The notes: a model not told the origin generated them from the letters alone. 64,000 bases of DNA from Microvelia longipes (GCA_018340805.1 JACMZG010001908.1:12577912-12641911), one strand, 5' to 3'; shown: positions 10,753 through 21,793, counted from the stretch's first letter. Translations and numbers: made by a program.

Positions 10753-13085
10753 TTAAAATCTCCTATTAAAATTAATTCTATAAAAAAAACAGAAATGCTG
10801 TAATATACACATTTTAAACAGAACACACAGTAAATACTGAGGAACACGGATCCCTTTTTAAGAGTTTCAAGAAAAATAATTAAAAAACTAAAACACAGAA
10901 GGAAAATTGGGTTTCACAAAACAAATATTAAATTATACACTCAAAATTTAAGGGCTGACAAGATGTATTGTAATGTAAATAATTATAATCATTAATTATT
11001 GAAAGTATTTAAATTTTATTATACCCATTCTTTGATAGATAGTTTTATACTTGGCAGAAAAATTACGAATTAGAGGCCTTTGGACTTTTTTGTTGTTTTT
11101 TTTTTATTTTATTATTTGATGTTTTATTATTTCTTGTTGCATAGCATTTTAATATGCAATATTTTTACGAATTTTCATCACCTCACTATTTTTGTTTATA
11201 GTTACATGAAACTAATCTAATGTAATATTTGACTCATATTATTTTTTTTTCTCACTCAGATTTGGTTTCAGCACCATCAAAAACATAATGACCAGCTATT
11301 AAATCTTAGATGCCTGAACTATCCTAGCCCCATCACTCATCCCCCTCCCTATTCCCGTCATCCGAACAACCACATAGGCGTCATTTTCTTGATGAAAATT
11401 CCCTAAAAGACATAATATACTGCGTAAATAAATAAATAGGTACGTAATTACGATTTTCTAGATAGATTTACGATAGGAAATCGTAAACTTACAATTTATG
11501 TACCTACGAATAGGAACGTAATTACGATTCGAGTTCTAGATACATTTTAGTACAACAAATAAATGTAAAACTGTTGGTTTTACCACGTGTTCTTACCTAC
11601 CACTTTAAAAACAAATATCTTACTATATGTTTACATAGCTAGTAAATCTTAGATGCCTGAACTATTGTCAAATAGTTCAGCCCCCCATTTCCCGTCATCC
11701 GAACCGTAAAAGTGTGTAGTTTTACACACTTTTACATAAAAAATACTGGGAATACATCGAACCACAGGAATACTGTTAAACACAGACATGTTGTTAAATA
11801 TACATTTTGTAATAAACAGATATACTGAGAATTACAAAAACACTAACATAATATATAAGTCACATTTTTTGTAATCATTGTAAATACAATAAAACACAGT
11901 AATAACGTACAGATAGTGTCTCAAGAAAATAGTTCAGAGAATTATTTGATTGGAAATTCTATTGATCTTTTATCTAGCCTTGCTTTTCCTTTCAATCCTT
12001 TATTTTATGTCTTATTGGTCTAGACATTTCGGTCTTATTAAATATATCAAAGGGTTTTCGGTTTAAATGTTATTGGTTCAATGCGATTTTCAATCGGTTT
12101 AATAAAAGCATTTAATGGAGAAGAAATCAATTAACTTGATTAAGGTTATAAAATGCATTAACCTTATAAATAAAATAAATTTTATAGTAATCAATTAAAA
12201 TGAAATTAGAATCAATGCACCCATCAATAAATTCATCGAGTGGGAAATCAATAAAAAATAAAGTACTTAAATGTCGGTAATAACAATTAATTATTAACTT
12301 ATACCTATTTTAAAATAGGAAATTTAAAGTCTAAGCCAAGGGTGCTGCACAAGCAATAAAAGAGTTAAGGTTACAGAGTTGAGGTAAAATGAGTTTAGGT
12401 TACACAATGACTTTTGCATGACAGTAGCCAGACATTTCATGTAGGGTTGTTGTAGAGTGTCTTTTTATTATTTGATACAAGTTTATTTCAAGTTTGGTAA
12501 GTTATTTTAAGTAAGTTTATTTTATGCAAAGTTTAGACAAATTAGGGGGGAAGTTATGTGATGGATGGAAAAAAGATGCCTTCCCATAGGTTTTTACATA
12601 ATATGTGTCTTATTTATAACTATAATCATGCGAGTAAAACGAGACTGTACGTAAGTCATGATCTAATATGCATTAGTAATAAAAGTTATATCTAATATAA
12701 CCTTGTGACGTCATCAAATTAAGGCTTGGTTAGATCGCCAATTCCCCCTCGCCATTAAGGGTGGGACTGTCACCACGCCCTCAGTGGCGCTTTTCTGTCC
12801 CTGAGCCCCCAGTCTATTGTCGGCTTCCGACCCCTCTCTCTTATTTCCCGATTTATAATTGATTATTGTTGAGCCCCCCTTAAATAAGCTTTAAAAGGTA
12901 ATTGGGCCCCAATAATTCAAGCTGATTAAAGATGGCTAGTACCGCCCTCGTGCTTCTCAAAATTTGGTTTAGGGTTTGCTCCACACATTCTGTCCGGTCA
13001 CACCTTTGACTGTTGGGTCTGATTTAAAATGAGACCCCATGTAGCTGTAGGAAAGCTTTCACACCCGTAAAGATTACCGTTTCGC
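10753..13085. other. No gene recognised, short duplicated segments
   Basis: Mostly AT-rich. A segment with CTTAGATGCCTGAACTAT and CCCGTCATCCGAAC occurs twice (about 11307-11371 and 11647-11705), with different DNA between, suggesting two ends of one old element or two copies. Around 11440-11530 the words GTAATTACGATT and ATCGTAA recur in both orientations. No coding exon could be supported. Confidence 0.4.
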
Positions 13086-13375
13086 GAAAAATGTAACGGT
13101 CAATTTTTTTGCAATTTTCCCGGGGGTGGTACCCCAAATTTTTTAAGGGGGACCCGACCAAAAAATTTGGGGTACCACCCCCAGGAAAATTACAAATAAA
13201 TTGATCGGTCACCTGTATAAATTTAAAGAATACTACTCCCCTGAAAAATTGGTATCATTGGCTCTAATAACCTAATAGTAGGAAACACTTTTCACTCCCA
13301 AGGGAGAAAAAGTTACTTTTTACTCCCTTGGGAGTGAAAAGTGCTTCTTTGATCCCTAAAAACTAGTTAATAAAC
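13086..13375 (+). mobile_element. Dispersed repeat family Y, partial copy with hairpins
   Basis: Contains GGGGGTGGTACCCCAAATTT and its reverse complement (a hairpin at about 13119-13187), then GGTCACCTGTATAAATTTAA, ATTGGCTCTAATAACC, and a second hairpin of CACTTTTCACTCCCAAGGGA against its complement near 13283-13345. The same ordered words occur at 24770-25210 and, reversed, at 58310-58680. It is a non-coding dispersed element. No transposase is visible in any copy. Confidence 0.75.
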
Positions 13376-13865
13376 TTAACATTATACATATTTTTTAAGA
13401 GATGAAATATTTTTATATTATTGAAGCCTATTAAAGTCGATGCTAGTACCTAGCCTCAGCTAGCACACAGCCTCCGATTACATCACGCATACTCAGGCAC
13501 CGATTTCATCTTCCAACGATAACCTATCAGTCAGCTCATGAACAAGGCAAGACACTTCATCGCGACCTACAAGTGATTATCGCATAGTGGATTCTTCGAA
13601 CACAACTATCCTTTCTCATGCATGCAGTATTCGTTCACTATAACAGGGTGAGAGGATGGTAAATAGGGAAACTTTCTTTTTCAATTTTCGGTTCAGTTTA
13701 TTAAGCTTTTCTTCCATAATATACTATTTCCCAGAAGATGCCTCGGATTCATCATCTAAAATTACCTGGTCTCCATCAAAAATTACCGGATCTCCATTAA
13801 CTTAAATATTTTTGACTGTAAAACCGGAATCCTTAACAGTTAATTAACTAAAAAAAAATATTTAT
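13376..13865. other. Unassigned, moderately GC-richer stretch
   Basis: 13435-13640 is less AT-rich than its surroundings and looks single-copy, but it has no long open frame and no recognised domain. The remainder is AT-rich. Confidence 0.35.
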
Positions 13866-14130
13866 AAAGAGTCACCCGTGGTGTAATACACAGAATGAAT
13901 GGACTTTAGTCATGGGTTCAATCCCAGTACGGGCCTCTAGGATTTTTATGAGAAGGATAAAAATTCTGCGTACTACGTCCTTCAGAAGGGACGTAAAACC
14001 GGTGTTCTCGAGCCTGTGCGTTGTCAGGTACTCGTTAAAGATCCCTTACCCTAAATGAAACTGGGTATAGGCAAAATTTAGGACCCTCATTATAGATTCA
14101 TTATAATACTATACTGTTTCTGCCTTGTAG
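13866..14130 (+). mobile_element. tRNA-derived SINE family B, plus copy
   Basis: The tRNA-like head has a B-box-like GGGTTCAATCCC near 13916-13927 and an A-box-like TGGTGTAAT upstream. It is followed by the body GGGCCTCTAGGATTTT, AGGGACGTAAAACCGGTG, GTCAGGTACTCGTTAAAGAT and CCCTAAATGAAACTGGG. A second diverged copy with the same order lies on the minus strand at 46415-46620. The head gives internal Pol III promoter elements. SINEs have no protein product and depend on a partner LINE for movement. Confidence 0.75.
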
Positions 14131-14462
14131 TTTAAAGTGTGTGGAGGTTGGTTAAACAGTGAGAGCACGTGTTGTTCCCAGTTTTCATTAGACTATAAGA
14201 GTCAGTGAAAATATGTATGATTGCTTGAAAAAGCATGAGAGGAACCATAGAAATGCACGGCTCTTCTGTCTGGATTAGATGAAATATACCTACACTTGAA
14301 ATTGAAAGGAGTAGAACACTATCTTAGAGAGCTGGCAAAAAGGGCCCAACAACGTAGCCTACTTGCCTGGTAGTTACTTCCACTCCCCCCATATCACTAT
14401 CACTAAATATTTATAACTTAATTCAGTACTAAAGTTTATTTAATAGTTCAAATTCTTAAAAT
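14131..14462. other. No gene recognised
   Basis: Separates two SINEs. There is no supported feature apart from A/T runs. Confidence 0.35.
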
Positions 14463-14710
14463 GATAATAATCATAATAATAATTCCGGTTAAGAACCTTG
14501 CGGCTCATTAGGGGTGCCCTGCGGAAAAAAATTCAGGTGGTATTGGCAACCGTTACGCTTAAAGTGTAATGCACAGATGGCGAAAATTTATTTGAAGAAT
14601 AATCATAAATAAATTGAGAGCGTAACCTGGGATGCGAACCCCAGACCTCCGTAGTGTCAAAGGTCACTATAAAGACTGACGCTTTAACGACCTCGACTAC
14701 AGAGGCGGCA
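14463..14710 (-). mobile_element. tRNA-derived SINE family A, copy 1
   Basis: Read on the minus strand: head TGCCGCCTCTGTAGTCGAGG (A-box side), B box GGGGTTCGCATCCCAGG, then TTACGCTCTC, a diverged body, CCGCAGGGCACCCC, GAGCCGCAAGGTTC and an (ATT)n-like tail. The same layout is found at 21548-21793 (minus) and 43039-43265 (plus). It has the internal Pol III promoter structure of a tRNA-derived SINE. Confidence 0.85.
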
Positions 14711-15225
14711 CAAATTCTTATAAATCATTTACATTTGCACTGTACACTTTTAGCGAAATTTCATCGAGAAAATTACGCTCTAAACTATACAACTAAATAT
14801 ATTCCAATTAATTAAAATAATACCTCTTGGTTTTATACTTTATTTTTATTAAAAATAAACAGAGAAAAAATGGACCAATTTGAATCAAGGGACAATTAGT
14901 TAAAATATTTTGGATGAATAGATAAACAAATACACTAAATGAAAAATAAACAAACATGAAACGAAATGAATAAAATTCCCAGATTTTTAATGGATGGGAG
15001 TCGATATTTTGCTTTATTTATGATGTTTTTATTTTTGCGTAAGTAAAGAGGAAATTTGTGTCTTTTAATGATTTTTTCATACTTGAATAATTGAGAGGAG
15101 AAAAATCATCAAAAATATGAAACCACTATTTGATAGGTAGGAGAATTCGGCTTTTAATTCTATTAATTTATTTACTTCAAATTATGCATAAAAATAGAGA
15201 AGCATTAAAATAGTTGAAAAATCAG
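14711..15225. other. No gene recognised
   Basis: AT-rich with no supported feature. Confidence 0.35.
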
Positions 15226-15365
15226 GTATGGAGTATCTCTGAACTCTTTCTCACCGAATTGGATTCAGTACGCTCATCCTCACCGCTTTGGAATCTCAAA
15301 ATATTAAATTTTCCTAATAATAAATGCAGTTAATTCACTTTACTCGTCTTAAGACAAAGTAAAAG
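15226..15365 (-). mobile_element. 5S-derived family, tail fragment
   Basis: On the minus strand it shows the words of the body and end (GATGAGCGTACTGAATCC, AGAGTTCAGAGATAC). The 5S-like head is absent, so it is a truncated copy of the family seen at 31145 and 4683. Confidence 0.5.
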
Positions 15366-15625
15366 AAAAAGAAAAAACTTTCTTTTTTTAAGGCGGCTAA
15401 AAAGTAGGCACTTTGCATCTGTAAAAAAGTAGGTGAAATACGTTTTTTACCGTCTGCGACAGTTACGTAGTTTTTTATCGTCGGCAACAGTAAAAGAGTA
15501 TTTTACAAGTAGATAAATAAAAAAGCAAATAAATAAGTTAAGTCTAAAAAAGTTAAAACACAATAAAAAAGTTAAATAAATAAAAACAGTATATACATTA
15601 GAAAAACCTAAAACAATAAAAAAGA
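15366..15625 (-). other. Penelope-like element 3' UTR, then divergent sequence
   Basis: From about 15535 to 15625 the minus strand matches the 3' UTR of the second Penelope-like copy at 19060-19145 (GTTTTAGGTTTTTCTAA, TATATACTGTTTTT, GTGTTTTAAC, TTTAGACTTAACTTATTTAT). Beyond about 15535 the two copies diverge, so this copy has lost or replaced its 3' terminus. 15420-15500 has short tandem words (GTAAAAAACTACGT-like). Confidence 0.6.
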
Positions 15626-16546
15626 TCAGTTACCGTGGTGGGATGTTGAGTCTTTCAGTTCATGGAATCTGACTGAAGGGGTTTTAATAGAACTCGCTAG
15701 AGTTTGTATAATAACAGAACCCCCGCCGTCAGTCTTATCATTCAGACACATGTCACCATCACTATCTAGCGCTCTCCTAATCTCAAAATTTTCTAAGGAA
15801 TTTAATTTCATCCCTTTATTTTCAAAATGAAGGAAACCGACCTTATGACCTTCTTTTCCGTGGGCCTCTTTTTCGATGTGGGCGTAGAAGTTAGTGGGCC
15901 CCTTTAAGTGTTCTTTAAAGCGGGTGGAAAATTTGCGCCCCGTCTGCCCTAGATAGTATTTGCCACAATCTTGAACTCCACATTTAATAACGTATACTCC
16001 ACTTTTCTCCATCGGCTCAATAGCGTCCTTAGGCTTGGATAGTGCTTGCCTTAATGTGGAGACAGGACGGAGGGCAGCACGCAGACCGGCTTTCTTTAAG
16101 CAGTTAGATACTTTATTGGAGACGGGGCCGATGTATGGGACAGAGCACCATTTACTAGGGCCTTCCGAAGTCACGCCTTCTAATCCTTCGGGATGGATAA
16201 TTTTAAGGACTTTCTGTCTCTGCTTCCTTTCAGTTAGTTTGTCAACGATAGAAGTATCATAACCGTTATTTTTCGCTATATGATAGAGGATGCCTTTTTC
16301 TTTGTTAAAATCTTCTTCTGAGAGAGGTGTGTTAACGAGTCGGTGAGTATAGCTGTGGAATGCGGCCATCTTTTGAGCCCATGGGTGCTTGGATGAAGCG
16401 TGAAGCACTGTATCAGTGCACGTAGGCTTCCTATATATTGAAAAAGCTAATTTGTTGCCGGATTTTGATAAAGTTAGGTCCAAGTAGTTTAGGGATCCTG
16501 CACTGTTCTCACTTCCATAGTAAAACTTATCCAAGGTAGCAAGCAT
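15626..16546 (-). CDS. Penelope-like element C-terminal frame: RT thumb and GIY-YIG
   Basis: A 306-residue open segment, the longest intact piece of the element. Residues about 17-60 carry the post-palm motif (LNYLDLTLSKSGNKL, FSIYRKPTCTD). About 185-225 carry the GIY-YIG nuclease with GVY in place of GIY, YLG in place of YIG, the following GQTGR and the R/E-containing FSTRFKEHL. The rest is a variable C-terminus ending SHHGN. The first Met is not a true start, because the segment continues the upstream RT piece after a frame change. It is probably inactive as part of a broken element. Confidence 0.85.
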   Translation of the reverse strand: MLATLDKFYYGSENSAGSLNYLDLTLSKSGNKLAFSIYRKPTCTDTVLHASSKHPWAQKMAAFHSYTHRLVNTPLSEEDFNKEKGILYHIAKNNGYDTSIVDKLTERKQRQKVLKIIHPEGLEGVTSEGPSKWCSVPYIGPVSNKVSNCLKKAGLRAALRPVSTLRQALSKPKDAIEPMEKSGVYVIKCGVQDCGKYYLGQTGRKFSTRFKEHLKGPTNFYAHIEKEAHGKEGHKVGFLHFENKGMKLNSLENFEIRRALDSDGDMCLNDKTDGGGSVIIQTLASSIKTPSVRFHELKDSTSHHGN

Positions 16547-17317
16547 TTAAATACTCTAAAAACAAATCAAGCTGTTCACTCGACCCCCTCCAAATTACAA
16601 AAACATCGTCAACATAACGCTTCCACAACATAATACGGTCTCTAAACGGGTTGTTGTCAGAATCAATACAGTGCTTATAAAAGTTGTGCATAAACACTTC
16701 GGCAGCCAAACAACTTAAGGGTTACCCATAGCCAGGCCTTTAGGGTTAGAATATATAACTCCGTTAAACACTGCATAATTATGTTCAAAACATAAGTTCA
16801 TAAGCTCAATCATCTCCGCGTTAAGAATCTTATCGTGTGACTTCCTCCTCAACAGTATATTCATAAGCTTGATACAAACATCTGGTGGTATACTGGTGAA
16901 TAAGTCAACCACGTCAAAAGAGACCAAAGTGCAGCTTTGACTTATTTCAGTGGCTTGAACATAGTTTATAAGTTCAGAACTGTTCTTAATAGAGTCGCTT
17001 GCCTGGAACCCTGTGATTCTCTTAAAGTCTTTATTGAGTTCCTTAGCTATTTTCTCGGTAGGCGATCCGCAGCATGGAACTATAGGCCTAACAGGCATAC
17101 CAGGTTTGTGTACTTTGATTGCGCCATACATCCGCGGCGCCTGTGCGTTCATGTTGAGGAGCTTAAAAGCTTTGCAATAAAGACTTTTGTTTTGCTTTAG
17201 GGCCGCACGAACTTTTTGATGTATATCCTGAGTCGGGTCTTCAGTAAGGATAATAAAGTTATGTTGTCTTATAAAAGCTTCGACGCGTTCAATGTATGCA
17301 CATTTTTTCATAACCAC
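16527..17317 (-). CDS. Penelope-like element RT core, in two frames
   Basis: 16715-17317 (about 200 residues) holds the RT fingers and palm up to GLAMGNP. 16527-16709 (about 60 residues) resumes with AAEVFMHNFYKHC and the catalytic YVDD box. The break lies at 16710-16720, where one reading passes straight into a TAA. A one-base loss explains it. Both pieces are well conserved in motif content, so the element decayed fairly recently. Upstream of 17317 the frame stays open to about 17470 (KADKGNATVV region). Confidence 0.85.
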
Positions 17318-17818
17318 AGTAGCATTTCCTTTGTCAGCTTTAATTACAACGAGATCGTTTTCCTTAATTTTTTGTTTTAAACTAAGTAAAGCGTTATTTT
17401 CAGCAATCTGTTTCTGAGTTTTATAAACGACGTTATGTTGATTCTTTCTTATTTCGTTTTTATAATTACTGATAACTCCGCGTTAATATCACATTTTAAT
17501 TTAAGACTGTCAAGGGCAACTCCTAGCTGTATAATATCCTTAGTATTATGCTTAACAAAGTTGGGTGAGTACTTAAGTCCACGGTCTAAGAGATTAATTT
17601 CATCCTCAGTAAAGACAATACTAGGATCAGCAATAACTGTTCGTCTATGAAAAATTTGATTATAGTCTGTTTTTAAGCAAGAAGTAGAGCTAATCGCAAT
17701 AGGGGTGTTTGTATCTAAGGTTGTTAATGAATCTGCAGTAATGACGTCATCAGATCCCGTGACGATCTTCTGGTGGTCAACCTTATCATTAGTGACTCCA
17801 TTTACCGTTATTTCTTTG

Positions 17819-18112
17819 TCATCTTGAGTTTTTGATCTGGTTGTTATTATTATAAATAACAGTGTTACTACTATATGATCTTAAGAAGGTTAATTTTCTA
17901 TTCATAGCTATTCGCTTATCTTCTCCTATCTTATTTACAGCTTCGATAATATTATTATTTAAATCAGACAATTCTCTTTCTTCAAGAGTGTTAAAAAGTT
18001 TGTTTTTCATGTATGTAATATAGTTTCGTATATTTGCAATGGCCCTATACCAGCGCTTCTGCTCATTAGCCAAAATAATTCCTATAAATTTTGACCTGAT
18101 GGAATTAGACAC
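17819..18112 (-). CDS. Penelope-like element N-terminal segment
   Basis: An open segment of 97 residues, rich in K, N and I, with RKFIGIILANEQKRWY-like content. By position it belongs to the variable N-terminal region of the Penelope-like protein, upstream of the RT. It carries no diagnostic motif itself. The assignment rests on strand, spacing and continuity with the RT pieces. Confidence 0.5.
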   Translation of the reverse strand: MSNSIRSKFIGIILANEQKRWYRAIANIRNYITYMKNKLFNTLEERELSDLNNNIIEAVNKIGEDKRIAMNRKLTFLRSYSSNTVIYNNNNQIKNSR

Positions 18113-18142
18113 TCTTAATCTCTTAATACCAAAACGTTGGAA

Positions 18143-18676
18143 NNNNNNNNNNNNNNNNNNNNNNNNNNNNNNNNNNNNNNNNNNNNNNNNNNNNNNNNNN
18201 NNNNNNNNNNNNNNNNNNNNNNNNNNNNNNNNNNNNNNNNNNNNNNNNNNNNNNNNNNNNNNNNNNNNNNNNNNNNNNNNNNNNNNNNNNNNNNNNNNNN
18301 NNNNNNNNNNNNNNNNNNNNNNNNNNNNNNNNNNNNNNNNNNNNNNNNNNNNNNNNNNNNNNNNNNNNNNNNNNNNNNNNNNNNNNNNNNNNNNNNNNNN
18401 NNNNNNNNNNNNNNNNNNNNNNNNNNNNNNNNNNNNNNNNNNNNNNNNNNNNNNNNNNNNNNNNNNNNNNNNNNNNNNNNNNNNNNNNNNNNNNNNNNNN
18501 NNNNNNNNNNNNNNNNNNNNNNNNNNNNNNNNNNNNNNNNNNNNNNNNNNNNNNNNNNNNNNNNNNNNNNNNNNNNNNNNNNNNNNNNNNNNNNNNNNNN
18601 NNNNNNNNNNNNNNNNNNNNNNNNNNNNNNNNNNNNNNNNNNNNNNNNNNNNNNNNNNNNNNNNNNNNNNNNNNNN
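18143..18676. other. Assembly gap
   Basis: 534 undetermined bases. Open frames through the gap are meaningless. The gap lies exactly between two oppositely oriented Penelope-like copies, a configuration that often defeats short-read assembly. Confidence 1.
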
Positions 18677-19310
18677 AAAGTGGAGTATACGTTATTAAAT
18701 GCATGGAGTTCAAGATCTGTGGCAAATACTATCTAGGGCAGACGGGGCGCAAATTTCCACCCGCTTTTAAAGAACATTAAAGGGGCCCACTACTTCTACG
18801 CCCACATGCATAAAGAGGGCCACGGAAAAAGCAAGGTCATGTAAGTCGGTTTCCTTCATTTTGAAATGTAAGGATGAAATAATTTCTTTAGAAGTTTGAG
18901 ATTAGGAGAGCGCTAGATAGTGATGGTGACATGTCGTCTGAATGATAAGACTGCGCGGGGGTTCTGGTTTATACAAACTCTAAGCGGTTCTATTAAACCC
19001 CTCAGTCAGATTCCTGAACTGAAAGGACTCACTCCCCACCGTTAATGATCTCTTTCTTATTGTTTAGGGTTTTTCTAACTGTATATACTGTTTTTTTTAT
19101 TAACTTTTTTATTGTGTTTTAACTTTTTAGACTTAACTTATTTATTTCGCGTTTCTTATTTATTCTATTGATGTTATTATCAATTTGCTAAGTTTTGTTA
19201 TTATTGTTTTAGGCCACTGTAGATGGCATTATTGCCGAACGCCGGGCTCTGCACAATAAAGTTTAAATTTAGTGGAAAGACGCTTGTTGGTGTTGTTATT
19301 AATTGAGAAC
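18677..19310 (+). pseudogene. Second Penelope-like copy, 3' end on plus strand
   Basis: The GIY-YIG region (VYVIK, CGKYYLGQTGR-like codons from 18681) is recognisable at DNA level but interrupted by stops and frameshifts (AACATTAAAGG, ATGTAAGTCGG). Then follow the end of the ORF (about 19040), a 3' UTR shared with the minus copy to about 19150, and a terminal part with CACTGTAGATGGCATTATTG, CCGAACGCCGGGCTCTGCAC, AATAAAGTTTAA and GTGGAAAGACGCTT. The copy is more decayed than the minus one. The terminal part resembles the hammerhead-like modules elsewhere in the window. Confidence 0.85.
19216..19244 (+). ncRNA. Degenerate hammerhead-like module in Penelope 3' end
   Basis: CTGTAGA, T, GGC, ATTATT, GCC, GAACGCC has the same layout as the motifs at 6549 and 34374: core-like CTGNAGA, one extra T, a three-base-pair stem II, then GAA. 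The core has a T in place of the first A and lacks a full GAAA, so it is unlikely to cleave. It links the motif family to a Penelope-like 3' terminus. Confidence 0.4.
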
Positions 19311-19399
19311 ATTCCACTGCGGGCTTACTGAAAGGTATAAGGTAAGATCTTATTTACTCCTAGTATTAGAGACTTGCACATAACATAAAAAACTAAGCT

Positions 19400-19665
19400 A
19401 CTTATGATATCTAGAGAGTCTCAATATATGCTACTTATGATATCTAGAGAGTCTAAAATATATGCTGTTAAGATATCTCGAGACTCTCAATATATTGTTA
19501 CTTAAAGATGCATCTAGAGACCCCAATATATGGCGACTAATATCGTAGAGAGTCTAATATATGCTCAGTTATAAGATATCTAGAGCTTCTCAATATTGCT
19601 ACTTAAGATATCTAGGACTCTCAAAATGTCTTTATGATATCTAGATACTCTCAATACCTTATAAA
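19400..19665. repeat. 33-bp tandem repeat, about eight eroded copies
   Basis: Units carry GCTACTTATGATATCTAGAG and AGTCTCAATATAT. They vary by indels and substitutions. GATATCTAGA is nearly conserved in each. Confidence 0.88.
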
Positions 19666-19914
19666 AACCACCTAATACCAAATCATTTCTAATAAGCAAT
19701 CAAAAAAGGCCTTGCTTTGTGATTTAAGCAATGACTTGGCCCAATACACAGTGTATAGTATTGCGTTATTTAAGCACCAGGCTGCACTGCGAAATTGGTC
19801 GTATCGTGGTCTAGAAGACGAACAACAATACAATTATTTAATTCGATTTTGTTATTACTGGCGTATTAATAGCCAATTTACAAGTGAAATGATCAAGGCT
19901 TTTTACTTTTCCTT
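19666..19914. other. Unassigned
   Basis: Leads into a dispersed repeat. A 104-residue open frame beginning at 19712 crosses into the repeat and has no recognised domain, so it is not called as a gene. Confidence 0.4.
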
Positions 19915-20340
19915 TTTATACCGTACAGGTCTAAAGAAGGACAGTTATTTGTGTTTGAAACAAAATCCGAAAACCAGGGATGTCACCAGAATTATCCGTT
20001 TCAGATATTTAAGACCTACTGAGTGATTTTAACAAAGTTTTTAGTCTGTATGAGTGTGTGTGTGTTTAAGTGTGTAAGTGTCTGTTATCATCGTGGCTGG
20101 CAGTGTATTTATGCAAGAGAGGTTGAAACTCTGCACAAAAATTAGTCTACCACTCTAGCTGTGCTACTACTAAGACGTCATTATTGGCTCAGCAAAACTT
20201 TCGAAAAATCATAAAACGCGGGAAAATGATTGCGAATTGGCACGGATGTAGCCATGTATAAGACTAACATATGTGCCAAGTTTCATCTCGTTATTAGTAT
20301 AACTTCAATTATTATCAAATGACTTTAGTACGTATCTAAA
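19915..20340 (+). mobile_element. Dispersed repeat family X, plus copy
   Basis: Ordered words TACCGTACAGGTCTAAAGAA, GATGTCACCAGAATTATCCG, GTGTGTGTGTG-type tract, TGTCTGTTATCATCGTGGC, AGAGGTTGAAACTCTGCAC, GTATAAGACTAACATATGTG and CCAAGTTTCATCTCG match the composite at 31385-31790 (minus) and 6990-7300 (plus). No 5S domain follows here. It is non-coding. Confidence 0.7.
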
Positions 20341-21547
20341 AAAATCATGCTTCTTAAACAATTCCTTATATTTTATTATATTATTTTTATGATTGATCAG
20401 TAATCTGAGTGTATTAGCTAATCAATGAGCACGACGCTCCAAATATATTCACATAAATATACTTGTATCCTTTCTATTATTTATTAAATTAATTGATTCA
20501 TTTACTGTATTAATATAAACATAAATTTATTTAAAGATTTTAATCCAACACGTTCTAAAATATTATTTGGACCTCACAAAACAATTGGATTAAAAATAAA
20601 AGTATAATTTGTTAACAAAATGAATAATGATAAAAAGTTAAAGTTTACCAAGCAAAACCAATAGTTAAATACAAAGAGTTATAAAGTTATAAATTGGTCA
20701 AATTTTAGTCTAAATATTGCTTTGTTATAAAAACCTCAGGCAAACCTCCCTCCCACTGCAGTTTCATATTTCTCCTCTAAATACCTAAATCAACACGATA
20801 TCTGAATTTCGGTAATATTTACACTGATAATAACCTGCCAGGTTAGCAAACCTGGCAATGAAATAAAAACCCCTAAACATAGATCTGCAAAATTTACCTC
20901 GTCAACTATTAGAGTTCTAGGAAGAGATTTAAATGGATAGAGGAAATATTTAATTAACTTTTTATCATTTACTTCCTCATAATGAATACAAATCAGATGT
21001 TTTAGTTTAAATTAACGAATTTAAACTAAAACTACCAGTGATGAACTCAATGCCACAATAAATAAATAAACCGTTTATTTGCACAATTAATTTTTACTGA
21101 AGCTTCAAAGTAGGTACTGCCGGTACCTTTTTAGCGAATTTTCTTTGAGAATAACTCGCAAATCGGTCCAAATGCGCATATTAATCTTATAGATTATACA
21201 AAACCATCCTATCCTTCCAATATGAACACTGCACAGTATTATTTGTATTTATTTACAGCTCTGATTATGCTACTTTTCTTTAAAAACTACAAAAAAATAA
21301 CAACAAGAAATCTATCAATATCTCAAACAATACTGAACTAATTATAGTAATCATAATATCGCAATCTTGTTTGCATACATTGCAATACTTATTAATGTTT
21401 AATTTATTAAATGATAAAAGGGATTGCCTGCATGAAAATATTATTATTATTTTACAAATATCGATAAGATGACACACTCTGACTGAACCTACAACACACC
21501 TTCTACAACAGAAGGTAACCTGTTACCTTAAAGCAGAAGTATTCCTA
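20341..21547. other. No gene recognised
   Basis: AT-rich. 20423-20436 has ATGAGCACGACGCTC, a small match to the block at 6475 and 55175 in reverse. 21110-21200 has words (AGCGAATTTTCTTTGAG, ATGCGCATATTAATC) that recall the ends of the foldback family and a segment at 9202. A 65-residue minus frame at 21280-21477 is not supported. Confidence 0.4.
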
Positions 21548-21793
21548 TAATAATAATAATAATAATAATGCCCGTTTAGAGCCTTGCGGCTCATCAGGGA
21601 TAACCCCTGCGGGAACACCTCGGAGGTAGTGCAACCTTAGGCTCAAGTATTCTAAGTGCATATTGATCTAAAACATAATGTTCTTACAAAACTGAGCGCG
21701 TAAGGCTGGGATGAACGAACCCCCAAACTCCGTTGGTGTCAACAGGTCAGTGGAAAGACTACGCCTTAACGACTCGGCCAACGGAGGCGGCAA
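21548..21793 (-). mobile_element. tRNA-derived SINE family A, copy 2
   Basis: Minus strand: head TTGCCGCCTCCGTTGGCCGA and GTCGTTAAGGCGTAG, a B-box region with GGGGGTTCGTTCATCCC (a small insertion), TACGCGCTCAG, then CCGCAGGGGTTATCC, GAGCCGCAAGGCTC and a clean (ATT)n tail at 21548-21569. A trinucleotide tail instead of poly-A is typical for this family (copy 3 has the same). Confidence 0.88.

Larger units (their letters stand above)
15626..18142 (-). pseudogene. Penelope-like retroelement (RT plus GIY-YIG), frameshifted
   Basis: The minus strand encodes, from 18112 leftwards, an N-terminal region (to about 17820), then VIKADKGNATVVM, PRMYGAIKVHKPG, SFDVVDLFTSIPP (RT motif A), GLAMGNP, KRYVDDVFVIW (catalytic YVDD), YLDLTLSKSGNKL, and a C-terminal GIY-YIG endonuclease with GVYVIKCGVQDC, KYYLGQTGRKFSTRFKEHL. 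This order is that of endonuclease-positive Penelope-like elements, which reverse-transcribe from a nicked target. At least three frame changes break it: near 17460-17490, near 16710-16720 (right after GLAMGNP), and near 16527-16546 (after FLEYLNA). The pieces overlap or abut as expected for small indels. No restored protein is implied. The 5' end runs into the assembly gap. Confidence 0.9.

Noticed and set aside
18039..18736. Open frames across the undetermined bases
   Set aside because: They consist almost wholly of the assembly gap.
19712..20026. 104-residue plus-strand protein
   Set aside because: Its C-terminal half is dispersed repeat family X, also found non-coding at 7000, 31700 and 57300, and no domain is recognised.
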